The notes below the pieces were generated by a model. The model saw only the letters and a program-made list of their open reading frames with translations. It was not told the origin of the DNA and searched no databases. Shown piece after piece: positions 44,185 through 57,000 of a DNA stretch of 64,000 bases (positions are counted from its first letter, which is position 1; the number at the start of each line of letters is the position of its first letter). The position numbers were made by a program, and so were the translations under genes. The DNA is from Aspidiotus rigidus (taxonomy: Eukaryota > Arthropoda > Insecta > Hemiptera > Diaspididae): positions 14,105,001 through 14,169,000 of the forward strand of contig JAVHKY010000004.1 in assembly GCA_035079385.1 (NCBI GenBank), read 5' to 3'.

Positions 44185-44646
44185 CTATTTCCGCCCAAAG
44201 TGATAGCCCTTTTTGTGGAGGAGGGTAGCTGACCCTTCCTTGAAACCATGACCACTGGAGACAAGATGCTTCGCAACGGCCGAATCACCTAAATTTTCTT
44301 TTCTCCAGGCCTTAAGGTGTTCCTCTACTTGAAGTCCGAGCTGGCGACCTGTCTCGCCTATGTATACGCCGTTATAGTCCTTGCACTCCAATCTGTACAC
44401 CCCACTCCTCTCCCCCCGCGGGATGGGGTCCTTTAGCATAACAAACAAACCCTTCACTGTAGTGAGGTTATAAAAGGCAGGCCTGAAGCCAAAGGAGCGG
44501 AGGACACGAGTCAGCTTGGATGAAAATTCACCCAACAACGGGAGCTTGATCCAACGTAGTTTTTTATTATCATTATTACAACTCAGATCGCGAGGGAAGG
44601 AGGAGGTAGAATCGAGGCCCTTCCTCATAAGCTTTTTACGGACCAT
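44185..44646 (-). pseudogene. Penelope element 2 linker and GIY-YIG endonuclease
   Basis: The open 153-codon segment includes LKDPIPRGERSGVYRLECKD, YNGVYIGETGRQLGLQVEEH and GDSAVAKHLVSSGHGFKEG. These are the GIY...YIG pair, the arginine of GETGR, and the SA-A-HL...GH-F helix of Penelope nucleases. The domain itself looks uninterrupted, but it is cut off from its RT by the solo LTR at 44764-45189. Confidence 0.85.
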
Positions 44647-44763
44647 ATGGACAATGTCAAGTTAACCTCATTCACCATGGCCAAGTGCTTAATGATCGCA
44701 AGCTCCTTTTCGAAAGCTGGCTGACTCAGGGGAATGCTGGTCAGTCGATGAATATATAACTAT

Positions 44764-45189
44764 TGTGGCGTTCTGCCATGAAGGCGCAAGCACCAAGCTT
44801 GCACATGCCGCTAAACTTTTAATAATAGCAGACGCCGCAAGGAAGCGTAATTATCGCTTAACTACTTCGCCGAATACGGTTGAACAACCTAGAACGTGCT
44901 CGATTGATTGTAAGCACTCTTGCATAACCTGTTTGCCGTTCTAGAAGAAATCTCGAGAATTCCGGAAATAAGGGTGAGACTATAAATAGCCGGCAGCAAC
45001 CCGATAAAGCGATTCAGTTGTAATCTTGAAGGCGATAGTTAACGTGTTCTCGTTCTTTAACGCGATTGTGTTACAGTTTAACGGTGTTTAGAAGTGTTGT
45101 ACTTGCGGTACCAGTAATAAAGCTCGGTTTTTGTAATTGTTCTTTATTATCGGTGTCGAGAGATATTTGGTGACTGGTAGAACGTCACA
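44764..45189 (+). mobile_element. Solo LTR (426 bp) inserted in Penelope element 2
   Basis: It begins TGTGGCGTTCT and ends AGAACGTCACA (inverted match) and is flanked by CTAT at 44760-44763 and 45190-45193. It holds a TATA box (TATAAATA, 44981) and an AATAAA signal (45116). This is a complete LTR left after recombination. A BEL/Pao or Ty3-type origin is possible; no internal coding part is present. Confidence 0.9.
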
Positions 45190-45199
45190 CTATTAAAGG

Positions 45200-46160
45200 C
45201 AGCGATCTTATGAGAAAATGGACAGAAGGACGATCCGTGGACAATTGTATCGGTCGAAGTATCCTTTCTGCCTCACTATCTCTTTCAGAGATAGTGAGAT
45301 CCAGAAAGTTTATGGAAGAACCTCCAATTTCTATAGTGATTTTTATGGAGGGGTACATTTTAGTCAGATGTTAAGAAACTCACAAGGAGTTCTTGAGGAC
45401 CGGTCCCCGCACATAATATATCGTCCACATATCGGTGCCAGTAATGGATGTGACTCAGTAGCACTTGGCCCGAGGAAAACAAGTCAACCTCAAGTCTGGA
45501 TATGAATATCTCTGAAACGAGGGAGCCCAAAGGAGAGCCGATGGGGATGCCTACCTCCTCAGGGAACTCGTAAAATTTCCCATTGAACTTTCAGAAGTTA
45601 GGTGACCAGCACACATTAAGAAGGTTAAAAGTTCCTGTGACTCGTTATAAGGAGTATTGAACTTGACAAGTACGTCACCCATATACTGCATAGTATGGGC
45701 CCTTGGTATATTGGGAAAAAGGCCGACTACATCAAATGAACAGAGGCTTGTACCCGGAGGTAGAGTATTATTTTTGAGAATAAGGGGACTCATACTCGAT
45801 TCGAGATTTGAACCAACGATCCAAAAACTTGGCTAGAAAATAGGCGGGGGAGGCGACGTAGGACATACAGGCCGCATAGGAGTAAGTATTTCTCTTGTGC
45901 ACCTCAGGCAGCCCGTAGAGGGGGGTGTGGGGTTAGGTTCGAGCAGGCGAACTTTTTATAATAAACTCATTCCTGTTCACAACTTTTCTAACTTCTTTGA
46001 CGTGGTTAGGAAAGAGATTGAGACGAGTAGTAACATTCATATGGCCATACCATCTTCTGAGTTCGGAACGAATCCTTTTGTTAGTGATGGTTTCCTCCAA
46101 TTTTTGAGTGGTGTGCTCACAGTCAGCGTATAAACGAAACTTTACAAACTTTGGTTTCAA
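45200..46160 (-). pseudogene. Penelope element 2 reverse transcriptase, decayed
   Basis: Reading leftward: an N-terminal part (LFPNHVKEVRKVVNRNEFII), SLCSFDVVGLFPNIPRAHTM (motif A), and HIHYWHRYVDDILCAGTG with an intact YVDD at about 45420-45431. Then comes INFLDLTIS at about 45310. Frameshifts and stops separate the pieces. Confidence 0.8.
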
Positions 46161-46200
46161 GCGCAGCTTTAAACATTTGCGGAGGAACGAAATATGAGTT

Positions 46201-46255
46201 AGTGGCGTTCTAACTTCGCCCGATTATGGTTTGTTAACCGAAAGATCTCGCCACT
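46201..46255 (+). ncRNA. Hammerhead-like motif in the opposite Penelope element 2 arm
   Basis: AGTGG pairs with CCACT across the fold. The core is CCGATTA, helix II GGTT/AACC, then GAAAGATCTC with GATC forming a minimal stem III. The arrangement is the same as at 43969 and 39439. Confidence 0.5.
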
Positions 46256-46389
46256 TCTTCTGTTTATTTGCGGTCATTGCAATCAGTCTTTTCGATTACT
46301 CTTTGAGTATTCTGTAATTAGTTAATTTCGACTTAAGAGCTACTTTGGGGCTCCAATTTCTACACTCTATAAAAGCATTAAAACTTTCA

Positions 46390-46885
46390 AAAAATTCGGA
46401 AAGAATTCCATACATTGAACAGAGACGTCGACGGCTCGAAGCCGCACTTACGGAAAGAAAGTAATAGCCCAGGTTTCTCTGACGTCAAACAGCAAATAAC
46501 GATAAGCAAAACTACCCATCTCGTTGATTCAACTGACAATTGACAAGGTGACTCCCGTAAGAATAACATGGGGAGCAAAGATCATTATGTAAAATAATTT
46601 GGAATAAGATTTAATTAAAAAATCAGATAATACATATTTAGAATCTTTGAACTTCTCAGCATTTGATCACCAACCTCTAATTATTAAGAAATTCCTTATT
46701 CTTAATCAGGAACACGATGATCTTAGCTCCATGTGTTATTCAAATGGGAGTCAACATGCCAGTTGGATCAACGTTGGGTAGTTTTGCTAGCGGTTATTTG
46801 CTGTTTGACGTCACAGAAACCTGGGCTATTTTATTTGAATGTTGCTTATCGAGCAGATTCCTAGCTAATAGAATCGTGTTTCCGA
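46390..46885. repeat. Inverted duplication (about 150-bp arms) with coding-like content
   Basis: The plus strand at 46715-46880 contains GGTAGTTTTGCTAGCGGTTA and GTCACAGAAACCTGGGCTAT. The minus strand at 46578-46430 has diverged matches (GGGTAGTTTTGCTTATCGTT, GTCAGAGAAACCTGGGCTAT). Both arms read FDV(T/R)ETWAI in the same frame, so a short exon-like segment may have been duplicated. Confidence 0.7.
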
Positions 46886-46889
46886 CCTG

Positions 46890-49400
46890 TAAAATTCGAT
46901 ATGCATTCAAGATGTTGATCGAAGCTCTTTGAAGTAATTATGTGATTTTGTAGATCGGGTTCTCCAAATTCTTATAGACGTACATCATTTTTCGAAGCAC
47001 TCCTCACAACGCATTCTTCATCAAACAGCAGGAGACCATCAATGTCACATGACTCATGCACCACGATATACTTGAATTCAATACCACAAAGAATAGCAAA
47101 CAAGAAATTCGATTTATTTGTTTCTATAATCTTTGATGATCCTTAAATTAAAATACAAGGTAACAAACATAAGAAAAGAGTAATCTCGCCAAAAACTGAT
47201 TCGTATGACAGCAACACGATCATTTACACGTCAATTCTTTTTGTAAAAAAATTATTGTACGGGTATATATATAATCCTATATACATACATAATCATTTAA
47301 CTAGATGGTACACGAAAAATGTACACGGAAAAAATAGAAGACAAAAGAAATAATATAGAAAAAAAAAAAGTTACGTATAAAGGTAATTTTACACTGGTAC
47401 GTGCTGTCGCTGTGTAACTACAGTATTATTTTGATAGAATATTTTTGCGTTCGTACCCGTATCAATAATCTCAAACGCGGTAATGACGAGTACGTGTTCG
47501 ATTGTGAATTAAGAAAAATCACACATCATCATTTTTAATGTGTAAAAACACTCACGTGATTAAACCTCGTGATCGAGTTATTCAATTTTCAAAATTCGAG
47601 TACCGAGTTTCATGAAACAATTGAGGGGGGGGGGGGGGGGGTAAAAATGTAGTGTATAATAATTTTAGAGCGATAGGTACGAAAGTTTTATTTATTTTAC
47701 TAACTTTCTTCCCTTACAGGATAGAATAATTTATCTTAAAAATAGTATCCATAACTCGGTACACGACGTATCACAGAAAATAACGAAAAAAAAAAAAATC
47801 GATTTACAATGGTTAACGCGTAAACAGGGGTGCGAATGATAAAAGAAAAACTAGATAACTAGAATATTCTCCAGGAGGGGGTTTTAAATAATATTTTATG
47901 AAATTTCAAAGATTTCAATTCTACCTTTGTTCGTCTATAGAGAAATGGCCAAAAAGGAAATATTGCCGATTTATATGAAAAAATAATAATTGCAAAGATT
48001 AGGATAAGAGTTGTGATGAGTTTCACCACCTTTTTTTTCGACGTTTCACGAATGACTTCTACTCCAACATGTCATTCTTTGCATTGCTGAAAAAAAAAAA
48101 TAATAAAAACACGTCCAAAATTATAATAGAATATGATCCGTCCTTCTTGAACAAAAATGATAAACCAAAATTATAATGTTAAAAAAGTTGCCTTTAGGAA
48201 AGTAACGTGAAATAAATTTATAGTTTTTGAAAGTCAATCCGATTTTCCTACTACTATTTTAGGCAGGTATTTTCTTAAAGTAATCTCCAAAAATTACCAA
48301 CCCAGAATTATGTAAGAAAAAAAAAAAAAAAAAAAAAGAGGATTCTCTCTATAATCTCGATAATAATAATAATATTTTTCCAACGAAGTTCATTCGCAAC
48401 CCCGTACAATAATTTTACAGCTCCATATTATTAATATGATTAAACATTAATTACTTATTAATTCTTACGTTCATTTGTTAAAAAATACAAATAAAATCAG
48501 ATCGATAAACATAGAAACGTGAGGAAACACGTGACTTTTGAGCGAGTTGAACGATAATTTTAAGAAAATAGAATAGCAATATATTATAATACATACGAAG
48601 AAAAAAAAAACACCATTTTAATAAAGGTATACGAAAAATAATAATTACACATAAAAGACGAGATTACGAGAATATTTATAATAATTTATAAATAAAAATG
48701 AAGGAAAAACCAAATCTTGAAGTCGCAATTTATCTGATTCGAATAGTTTGCGAAATATTATATTATAAAAATAAGTGACATTCCAATTTGATTCATATAA
48801 ACGTGTGGAATTGTACTAATTTTGTCTAGAGATCGTACATCTGAGCAGCCGATTGCAATCCTGCAGCAATTCAGTTCTGAGCAGAATTATTCGGATGCTA
48901 TTTCATTTGGACTACGAAGCGACGAAATAGAAAAATGTTAGGAAAATTACAGTCGCGAACTTATACAAGAAGAAAATACACTAAATATTATATAATAATA
49001 TTGAAAAAAATGTTTAGAAGTTGAAATTTCACTGGGTAAGCTGAGAAAAAGAAAACTGAAGTAAATTGGTTATATTCTGATGACAGGATTTTATCGACGC
49101 TCATATTATAACATCGATTTTTTTTTTACGTTGAATTAAAAAATTAAATTTTTTTTTTCTTACCTAAACGTGAACAAGTTGGCGCGATGTTCCAGCAGAA
49201 ATTAACAAAATAAAAAGAGCCGTTTCTAAAGTTGCAAGTGGCGCTACCTCTTCGGCTACTTACTGATTATGGTCGAAAAAAAAAAAAGATAAAATGAGGT
49301 TAGTCAGCTAAAATTAACATTTTTGGATAAAATTTTGAAAATTGACGAATTGAAGCTACGAAATTTTCCTTATTCGTTCTTCGGAAGATAGTCTTCGAAT
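46890..49400. other. Very AT-rich stretch, no gene recognised
   Basis: Many A and T homopolymers, (TAA)n tracts near 48360 and an 18-base G run at 47625. The lack of ORFs and the composition would fit a long untranslated region or intron, but no splice or polyadenylation context fixes a strand. Confidence 0.45.
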
Positions 49401-52105
49401 CTGTCCCATTAAAAGAACAACGTTACTTTTCGAAATTTCTCAGTTCCCGACATCAATCTCAATTCGACCCGAATTGACTACATCAACTCAAAAACCTGAC
49501 TAGTTCTCAATTCACTTATATTACAAGCACTCTGCATACCATAATCGTTTTAACTCCGTGCCACGAAATATCAGTTCGCCTACACTCTGAAGACTCTGCA
49601 ACAGTTTCATCTCACAATACAGAATAGGAGGCAAGTGAATGAACGGACTTCCGACGCAGATTAATTCAGTTCAAAAATTATCGGATCGTAATCTTGAATA
49701 ATAAAGATATAAAATTAGGCAGCCCTATGTAAAGAAACACCAAATGGAGGATTTTTTTTTCCTAGGATGGATGTTGTACCGAAATTAATTTCAAATTATC
49801 TGTTCATAAATTAAGGGAAATGATATTATCTATTTTCATCCTCTATACCAGAGGTCAACAAATAGTTTGGATTTACAGAAAAATTTGAAAGATTATGAAC
49901 GGAAGAGGATCTTCGGAGTTTATTTCTCTGTGACAGACTGATGGCATCCCGAACTCCAGTTAATATTCGGTACTGATTAATATTTCGGTTAAAAATTAGG
50001 TAATTTAGTTCGGAAATTGATTTATTTTGACAGAAAAATACTGAAAAATTTTTTTTCTCTTAAATGCTCACAACATTTGAATGCGGAAAATTTTTATTTT
50101 TAGCGCCAAAAAATTCGGGCTCTGGTCATTAGGTTTAATTTACAAGGTTAAAATTTCCATAACTATAAGTCTTAAGTTATGTTTTTCTTCTAAATTTTTT
50201 GTGAGTCTCAACGTCAAGGCCCAGAAGGACGGACGCGTACGGCTGCAAACTCGAGAAAATTGGTTCAGAAAAGAAATTCAACGTTTCAAAATCCTCTTCC
50301 CTCGCTCGCCATGCGTCTCTAGCTATTCTTCTTGTAAACTCTCCGTACAAAACGATTTTTTGGGGAAATTTATGCTTTTAAGGCCTTATACGAGAAATTG
50401 TGATTTACTGATTTGATGGTTCTAGAGAAATTTAGTGCGTGATTCATTGCATTGGGGCCAATTTTGTTGGAATTTTTAATACTGTGGGATGGTTTTTCAG
50501 CCTATCTCTCTGATAGTGTCATTGTCTCTTTTATATCCCTGCCTGTCTTCATCGTTTGACTTTCATTTACTTCATTTGTATCCATTTTATTTCAGTCCTT
50601 GCAAATTCTACCCCTGAAAATTCCCTTTTAATTCTTCTTTCCCTCCCGCATTCTCTTTTACGTATATATCCACCGAAGACTTTCTTTCTCGTTGCATTTT
50701 TATCCCAACGTGTGGCAGCTAGGAGCCCTCTGACAATCGAACCGAAAAGGAAGACGAACTCTCTTGAGTTATTTCAGTGCTTCTGAACAAATAGGATCAA
50801 GAAAGAATTTTGTATGACGTGGATGAATGAGAATTCTGGAAAAAGCTTCACTGGTATTTTACCGAAATTACTCGAATTAGAAGAATCAATTTTTATGAAT
50901 ACAAAATCCTACCAATTTTCCGCCCGAAATGATTCCATTGGGGGCCAAAATTTATGAAGTATGATATCCATTTTAGATCAAACTATAGTCGATTTTTTTC
51001 TGTTGAAATTTAAAAAAAAGAACATCTTCACTAAAGGTTGAAAGACGAAATGCGGAGATGAGTAATTCAAGTTATTGCAGATTATGCTTACTACAATACC
51101 AAACGTGGATATTTTTGGAGCTGGATTACAAACAAAATTCACCAATTTTCTGCCATAAAATACCGATATTTAGTCAACTGATTATTCTACGGAAGAATGA
51201 AATTTGTTTCGCAGGCTCTCCTATTCACACAAACTTCCATTTTGTCTACAGTGATGCAAACGTAAAAACAAAGCACTCGTGCATTCAGGACTTTTTAGTT
51301 TGTCTACCTTGATTTCGAAAATTTCAATAAGACTTTGTATATCGTTGATTTCTGAAAACACCGATTTGAAAAAAAAAAACACGAAAACTTTGGACGATTT
51401 TTTTTTCGTAGACAATACTACTTTTCAGGATTTTCAGTACCGGTACCTATTTCTAAAATTCATGACTTTTCAGGACTTATAGACCGCCTGTTCAAGCTTC
51501 CCGTCCTGAGTAAAATGAATCCACAAATGCCAAGAAATCCGGGCTCTGTTCATAACTTTCATCAACTTGAAAAGAATTGGAAAAATTTGAGGTCTGTTAC
51601 CAAAAGATTCAGAGATTTAAACCAACTTCGCCTCCTCTACATTGAAAGAGTCCTCGCTAAGCTGCGAAAATTGTCTTTCATTCATTCATTATTAGCCTTT
51701 GAAGCCGTTCCCTGCCAGCTCACGAAAAGTACGAAAGAGCCAGAGCTAGGAGCAGAAAATAAAAAGAAGAACGGTTCTCTTCCAAAAAACGCAAGCTCTT
51801 TTGGCTCTTATTAGAGGGAGAGGGCCAACTATTTTTGGGTCTGGAGCTTAATGTTTGGAGTCGGGGCAAGATCTAGGAGCTAGCCAGGCAGAGCCGATGC
51901 ACCAGTTAGGAGCCAAAATGAATAGAAAGACCATCCAAAACGAGCAGCTATCTTGAAGGAGCTAAACAACTCCTAGAAAAGTGAGCAGGGCTGAGAATCC
52001 CTATCATTCTTTTAAACGGTTCTTTTCAATTCCAGTTCTTCATACAAATTGTAGCAAGCGATACCTTTCAGTTCCAGTTGCCTAAAAAAATCAAGGTAAG
52101 CGCTT
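49401..52105. other. No gene recognised
   Basis: Motif-free short ORFs (50081-50416, 51515-51814) without splice support, in AT-rich DNA. Confidence 0.45.
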
Positions 52106-53543
52106 CACAGTGGGACAAAATACAATTCTAGGCGGCCAAAAATGCAAAAATCGAAGTTAGCGAAATCTCTCGGAAATTATTGTAAATTGTTTTTCACTAT
52201 GTACACTTCAAACTGGTATGCATTAACCAGACCAATTGGCGACCAAACGAAAAGAAATACGGTTGCTAGGCAAAAATAAGTGTGAAAAGAAAGAAAGAAA
52301 GAAAGAAAATAAGACGTTGAGACCAGTGCTACTGTTATGAGGTGGTTTCGCGACGAACCACTCGCGTACTTATTGTTTTTTTTTTTAATCGATAGTGTGA
52401 CGTGTGATCTACTGCATGTTGTATCATTCTACCCAATTTCTTGTGTATGCGAGTGTCCTGTTTCGAGGGGAAACAGTTATAGAGCATTCATTTTGTCGTA
52501 AAATATGAATAAAGAAAAAGTTTCAACGAGTTTCGCTCCCAAATTAAATTTTTTCGATAAAGGGAAGTATTTTTTTTATTCATTCCAATTTTCATATCCG
52601 CAGGTATCCGCGTTCATGAATTACATGAGACATCATAATGTAGAGAGGGATGTTAACTTCTCTTTACTGATACTGATGTTTGACTCGTTTGTATTACACG
52701 GAAATCAAATTTTTTGCTAAATCCAAATCAATTCTTGTGGTAGATACCCAAAATTTAAAAATTGCTTGATATCGAGAGTTTCATACCAGAAAGAGTTCAA
52801 GAGCCAAAACAACCGAAGATCTTATTCGCCAATTGTTGGCCTCATCCGACCCTGTCATCTCTTCTTTGAGAACGAATACTGTAAGTCATGGTACGAGTCT
52901 GACTAGTGATGCTATGAATCTTTTCATAAATGAAATAGAAGAAGGAGAAAAAGAAAATAGGGAGGATGAGATGAGCAACACTGATGCCTGTAATAGTACA
53001 GAGGGGGATGATTCTGCTTAAAATTAGATAGTAGAGATCTTCATTCAATACATTATTAACTTTATTTGTGTCATTAAATACCTCCTTTTTAAAACTAATT
53101 ATTTTAGATCTGAATGAAATATAGAGCTTTTTATCATTTGTTACCAAATTTTGTACATCTTATTCTAAATTAAATTCTCCGAGAAGATACCCTGAAGCTT
53201 GTTTTTAGAAACCGTTCGAAAATTGTTTATCAGAAAAATTGTTTTAAAAATATTAATTGAATTTCTTTTGGTCATTCTTATACCCTTTTTTTTCACCCCA
53301 ATTAGATATTGGGATTTTTTAAAATATTTTTCCTGGAGTCAGCATGTCATTTTATATTAATTTAGTGAAACAAAAACCCCAAAACACTTAAATTCATTTT
53401 TCGTCAGCCCCCACCCCTCTTTTTCACCCCTATCAGATATTAGGTTTCTCTAAAATATTTTCCCAGCTTTAGCATGCCATTTTATATAGATTTGCCGATG
53501 AACAAAATTTTGGCCGCCTAGAATTGTATTCTGTCCCACTGTG
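52106..53543. mobile_element. DNA transposon with CACAGTG termini and 5-bp target duplication (Transib-like)
   Basis: The terminal inverted repeats are 36 bp with one mismatch (CACAGTGGGACA(A/G)AATACA, then TTCTAGGCGGCC). Exact CGCTT copies flank the element at 52101-52105 and 53544-53548. Transib elements have CAC-starting termini that resemble V(D)J heptamers and duplicate 5 bp; CACAGTG equals that heptamer. Two short ORFs inside (52505-52720, 52833-53021) show no recognisable transposase, so the copy is non-autonomous or decayed. Superfamily assignment is inference. Confidence 0.75.
53283..53495. repeat. Direct duplication inside the CACAGTG element
   Basis: Two copies about 130 bp apart share CACCCC(A/T)AT(T/C)AGATATT, AAAATATTTT and AGCATG(T/C)CATTTTATAT. 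Confidence 0.75.
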
Positions 53544-53659
53544 CGCTTCTCTCTTAATAGAATCGATACGAATTTTTAAATTATGGCCGGATGTACCGAA
53601 AATAAGGGATACTCAAACCGAGTAATACAAAGTGCTTCACGAGGGTCACAGAAATTACG

Positions 53660-53705
53660 AAAAGATCGGAGCTCTTTCGGTTAAGAAACCATCATCTAGC
53701 GAGAT
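53660..53705 (-). ncRNA. Hammerhead-like motif, isolated
   Basis: On the minus strand: CTCG, CTAGATGA (one-base insertion against CTGATGA), U, helix II GGTT(TCTT)AACC, GAAAGAGCTC, then CGA pairing back to TCG. Probably a relic Penelope-type terminus. Confidence 0.4.
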
Positions 53706-53764
53706 AGTTTCGGTTTTCAGTGCTGACCAGAAAAGCAACTGATCTTGAAAAGCTGGAACTTTTA

Positions 53765-54010
53765 TCACTTTTTAATGGTTCTTTTCGGCTCCCGTTCCCT
53801 TAGCAAATGATAGGGAAGCGGGCTTTTTCGGTTCGGTTCTGGTTCTTAGAGCAAATGAAAGAAAGCATTTCGTTTTGGTTTCGGTTCCTGGAGCAAATGA
53901 AGTTGGAAGCACCTCGATTGGTTTCGGTTCTGATATCAAATCACGGAAAGCGATTTGTTCTAGTCCCGGCTTCCAAAGCAAATCCAGGAAAGCGGTTTTT
54001 TCGGTTCCGC
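53765..54010. repeat. Degenerate minisatellite, unit about 55-60 bp
   Basis: Variants of TTCGGTTC(C/T)GGTT and GAGCAAATGAA..AAAGC recur four to five times (for example 53830, 53880, 53930, 53990). It was probably the source of the minus-strand open frame seen here. Confidence 0.7.
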
Positions 54011-57000
54011 TACTCAGCCCTGGGTCTGAAGCCAAAATTTAGTTCTGAACTTGGACGCTGAAAGCCGAAGACTATTTTGGGTTTTTGCGAGTGGCTTTAT
54101 TTTTTAGACAATATAGAGAAAAATTTTGAGAAAGGTTTTCATCGGTCAAAAAGTTCCCAGCGCTGAGATCTTCAAAATTACTCCTAAAACTGGGTTTTCT
54201 TCTTAGCACCCTCAACTCGACTTTTGAGTAGAGGAAATATAGTACGGGAAAGTTATTGACCCTTTCCTGCGTTGTAAAGTTTAATCCAAATTGATGACTT
54301 ACACAAAATTCTATCAGCACAGGAGAAGGGGAAAAGGCAGAATCGGTCTCAGACGGAGGAAGCTCAGAGCTTCTACTTCTGCTAGATACTCTCAAGCCAT
54401 ACATCCCAACTCTACGTAAATCGTGCCCCCTTCCTTCACCCTGATTGTTGATATCTCTTCTTCGAGATTATGATTGACTCGTTTTCTACACTTAAACTAT
54501 CCCGAATAACAAAAATGAAAATAGGAACTATAATTACTACATTCTTGACAGCTGCACGAGTATTTTCGGAGAGGCATGTCAAACATGTTGTAACGCAACG
54601 ATGCAAATACTCGCAGAAATTTCGAATACGCAGATTTCTTCGCGTCCGATTGAGCGGGCGCCTAAACGATTATCTCGTCCATCGCGCCATCATTGTCCAC
54701 GTCTAGTTTTAATCTCGTTTTAAAATTTAGAATATAACGGAATGGTGAAGAAAGAAAAGTAAAATCTCATGCTGACTTCCACACATACACACACGACCTA
54801 ATATTATAATCGTCTACGGATACGCTCTTCGACTATATAGCCACGTTATAGTCAATAAATTGTTAAGATATAGACCTCTAGAAAAAATGATAGAAATAAA
54901 ATAAATTACGATTTTACTATTACTTATATATATTATAGATAAATAAAAAAAAATTTTGATTAAAAATAAGATTTCGTCGGAAATTCTCTACTATTTTCTC
55001 TTCTTCGGTTGTAAAATTTATTTATACGCGCTAGTAAAGCGTCGAGGCATAATAAAGACAGCAGGATATCAGATATTGGTACAAAAAAGTATTTGTAATA
55101 ATAATCGGAAGCTGAATAGCGGAAGACATGAGTTGGTCGATCGAACGCGTGAGATTGTGGCTTTGACGGGGACCCGTAGCATCGAAGGGCTCATTTTCAC
55201 GCGGTCAAAGAAAAACTAGAGAGCCAGGATAAAATAATTCCACAACGTGAGGTTACCTCATTAGTATGCTTTCGGCTGAACGAGAGGACAGTCAACAGTT
55301 ACGTCAACAGCCGGATAGTTATGGTAAAAACAAAGATGATGACCTTCCAAGGTAGAGAACCAGTACTATCTGCTGAAGATTTATTACAGTATAGATGATA
55401 CACACACGCATATAGGAAAGTTGGATGAAAAATCTTGATTTTCACTATGCTAATGCAGTCTATTTTTGAACTCGGTTAATGACATCCACGCGATACAAGA
55501 AGAACGGCGAAATTAGTTGGGAGCTAAACGAGCGGCAGAGTGACTGTGAGGGTTGTGCTAAGCTCTTGAGTGAGGCTTCTCAAGTTTTCAAAAAGTCGTC
55601 GAATAGCTAAAATAGTTTCCAATCTTTCCATTCATAACCACCATAAGATACGATTGGCGATTCAAAAGTATACTCTTGAGAAACTTCGTTTAATTCCTCG
55701 AGATAGATGAGTAGAAAATCCCTTCACGAATCAGCCGCACTTCGCCAAAGAATTCTACTAGAATTGGGGACAACAAAAACAAGCACTTTTAATGAGTCGA
55801 GGGAACAAATCTTATTACGTCACTCTCTTACCTACGTTACACTCGATTTCTTTCCACCAAACTACGAACAGAATTTTCCTACTCGTTCGAACTAATTAAA
55901 AACTCATCATTGGCACGGCCACCTATTATTTTGGCTTGACGAAATATCGCGTCTTCGAACGATTCCACTATTTCTCGATGATAATTGGAAACATGCTTAT
56001 TAGTTCGAAGAGAAATACCTCTTCCAAATTATGAACGCTACCAATAATACACAAAGCTTTAGCGGATTCATTTGTAAAAATGAACCTTGTTATTCATGTA
56101 ACAGACAGCCACGAGAGATAAACATAGTAATTTAAATTTTGCAACGAGTCGTGATCTTACATAAATGGAAAGTAAGATAGTGAACGATAAGTACTTAAAA
56201 AGTGTTGTGCGTTGGCCACACTTCTGTCAAATACGAAACGTACCGAACTTAATAACTATTATGCCGTAATCTACTACCGAGTCTAATTCACACAAGTTTG
56301 AAACATTAGCCCAATTTTTCAAACCACCCGAGCGATCGTTGCGCCCTTCAATCCTATTCAAATGAAATGAAAACTACGTATTCACGTACAGACAAAGTTT
56401 CAAGTGCTTGCTTGTTGACAATATCGACAGACGTACGTGTAAATAATATGTAATTCACTCGCCCCCTCAGAAACGAAGGTAATGAGAAAAATTCAGAGCA
56501 GCTAGCTGGAGTCTGAATGATATTTTTGGAAAGTTCACTAGAGTAAAGGTCCGAAAGTACCTTCAGCTGTCTGTCATGGATTCGGGATGGTTAAATTTCG
56601 ATTGTCAAGCTGTACGAGAACAAGTAAAGTAAGACGAGAAACATTTAATGGCGATCTCGACGCAGGTATGGGCTCTATAACGAGCAGACAGGAGAAGAAT
56701 AACCGCGGCGGACTACAGGAGTATCTTTAAGGGCCGAATCGGGTCCGAGGACATGCTGAAAGAGCTGGGAGTCACCGAGGAATATAGAAAGCCAAGAGAC
56801 TGGCAGAGGACAGGTCTCAAAACTATAGATCGACAGATGGACGCTTCAGAAAAAGACCAAAGGAAAAACTGAAGAGGATCTTCCGAAGGCTCCGACTCAA
56901 GAACGTCGACAAGCCACTAGGTTTACTGCGAAGAAAGGAGACGACGACCATATCGCCTACGAACAGACGGGACGTTTCTAAGCTCGTATACTATAAAATA

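Larger units (their letters stand above)
43898..46325 (-). mobile_element. Penelope-like element 2 with inverted terminal repeats
   Basis: Arms of about 125 bp at 43898-44023 and 46200-46325 are inverted copies (GACTGATTGCAATGACCGCA, CGAGATCTTTCGGTTA, AACGCCACTAAC). Between them the minus strand encodes RT pieces (46160-45200) and a linker plus GIY-YIG nuclease (44646-44185). A solo LTR is inserted at 44764-45189. Confidence 0.85.

Noticed and set aside
50081..50416. 111-codon ORF
   Set aside because: No motif, AT-biased, and no flanking splice or promoter signals.
51515..51814. 99-codon ORF
   Set aside because: Low-complexity charged residues without family resemblance; likely chance.
53772..54035. 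87-codon minus-strand ORF
   Set aside because: It is the translation of a degenerate minisatellite, not a gene.
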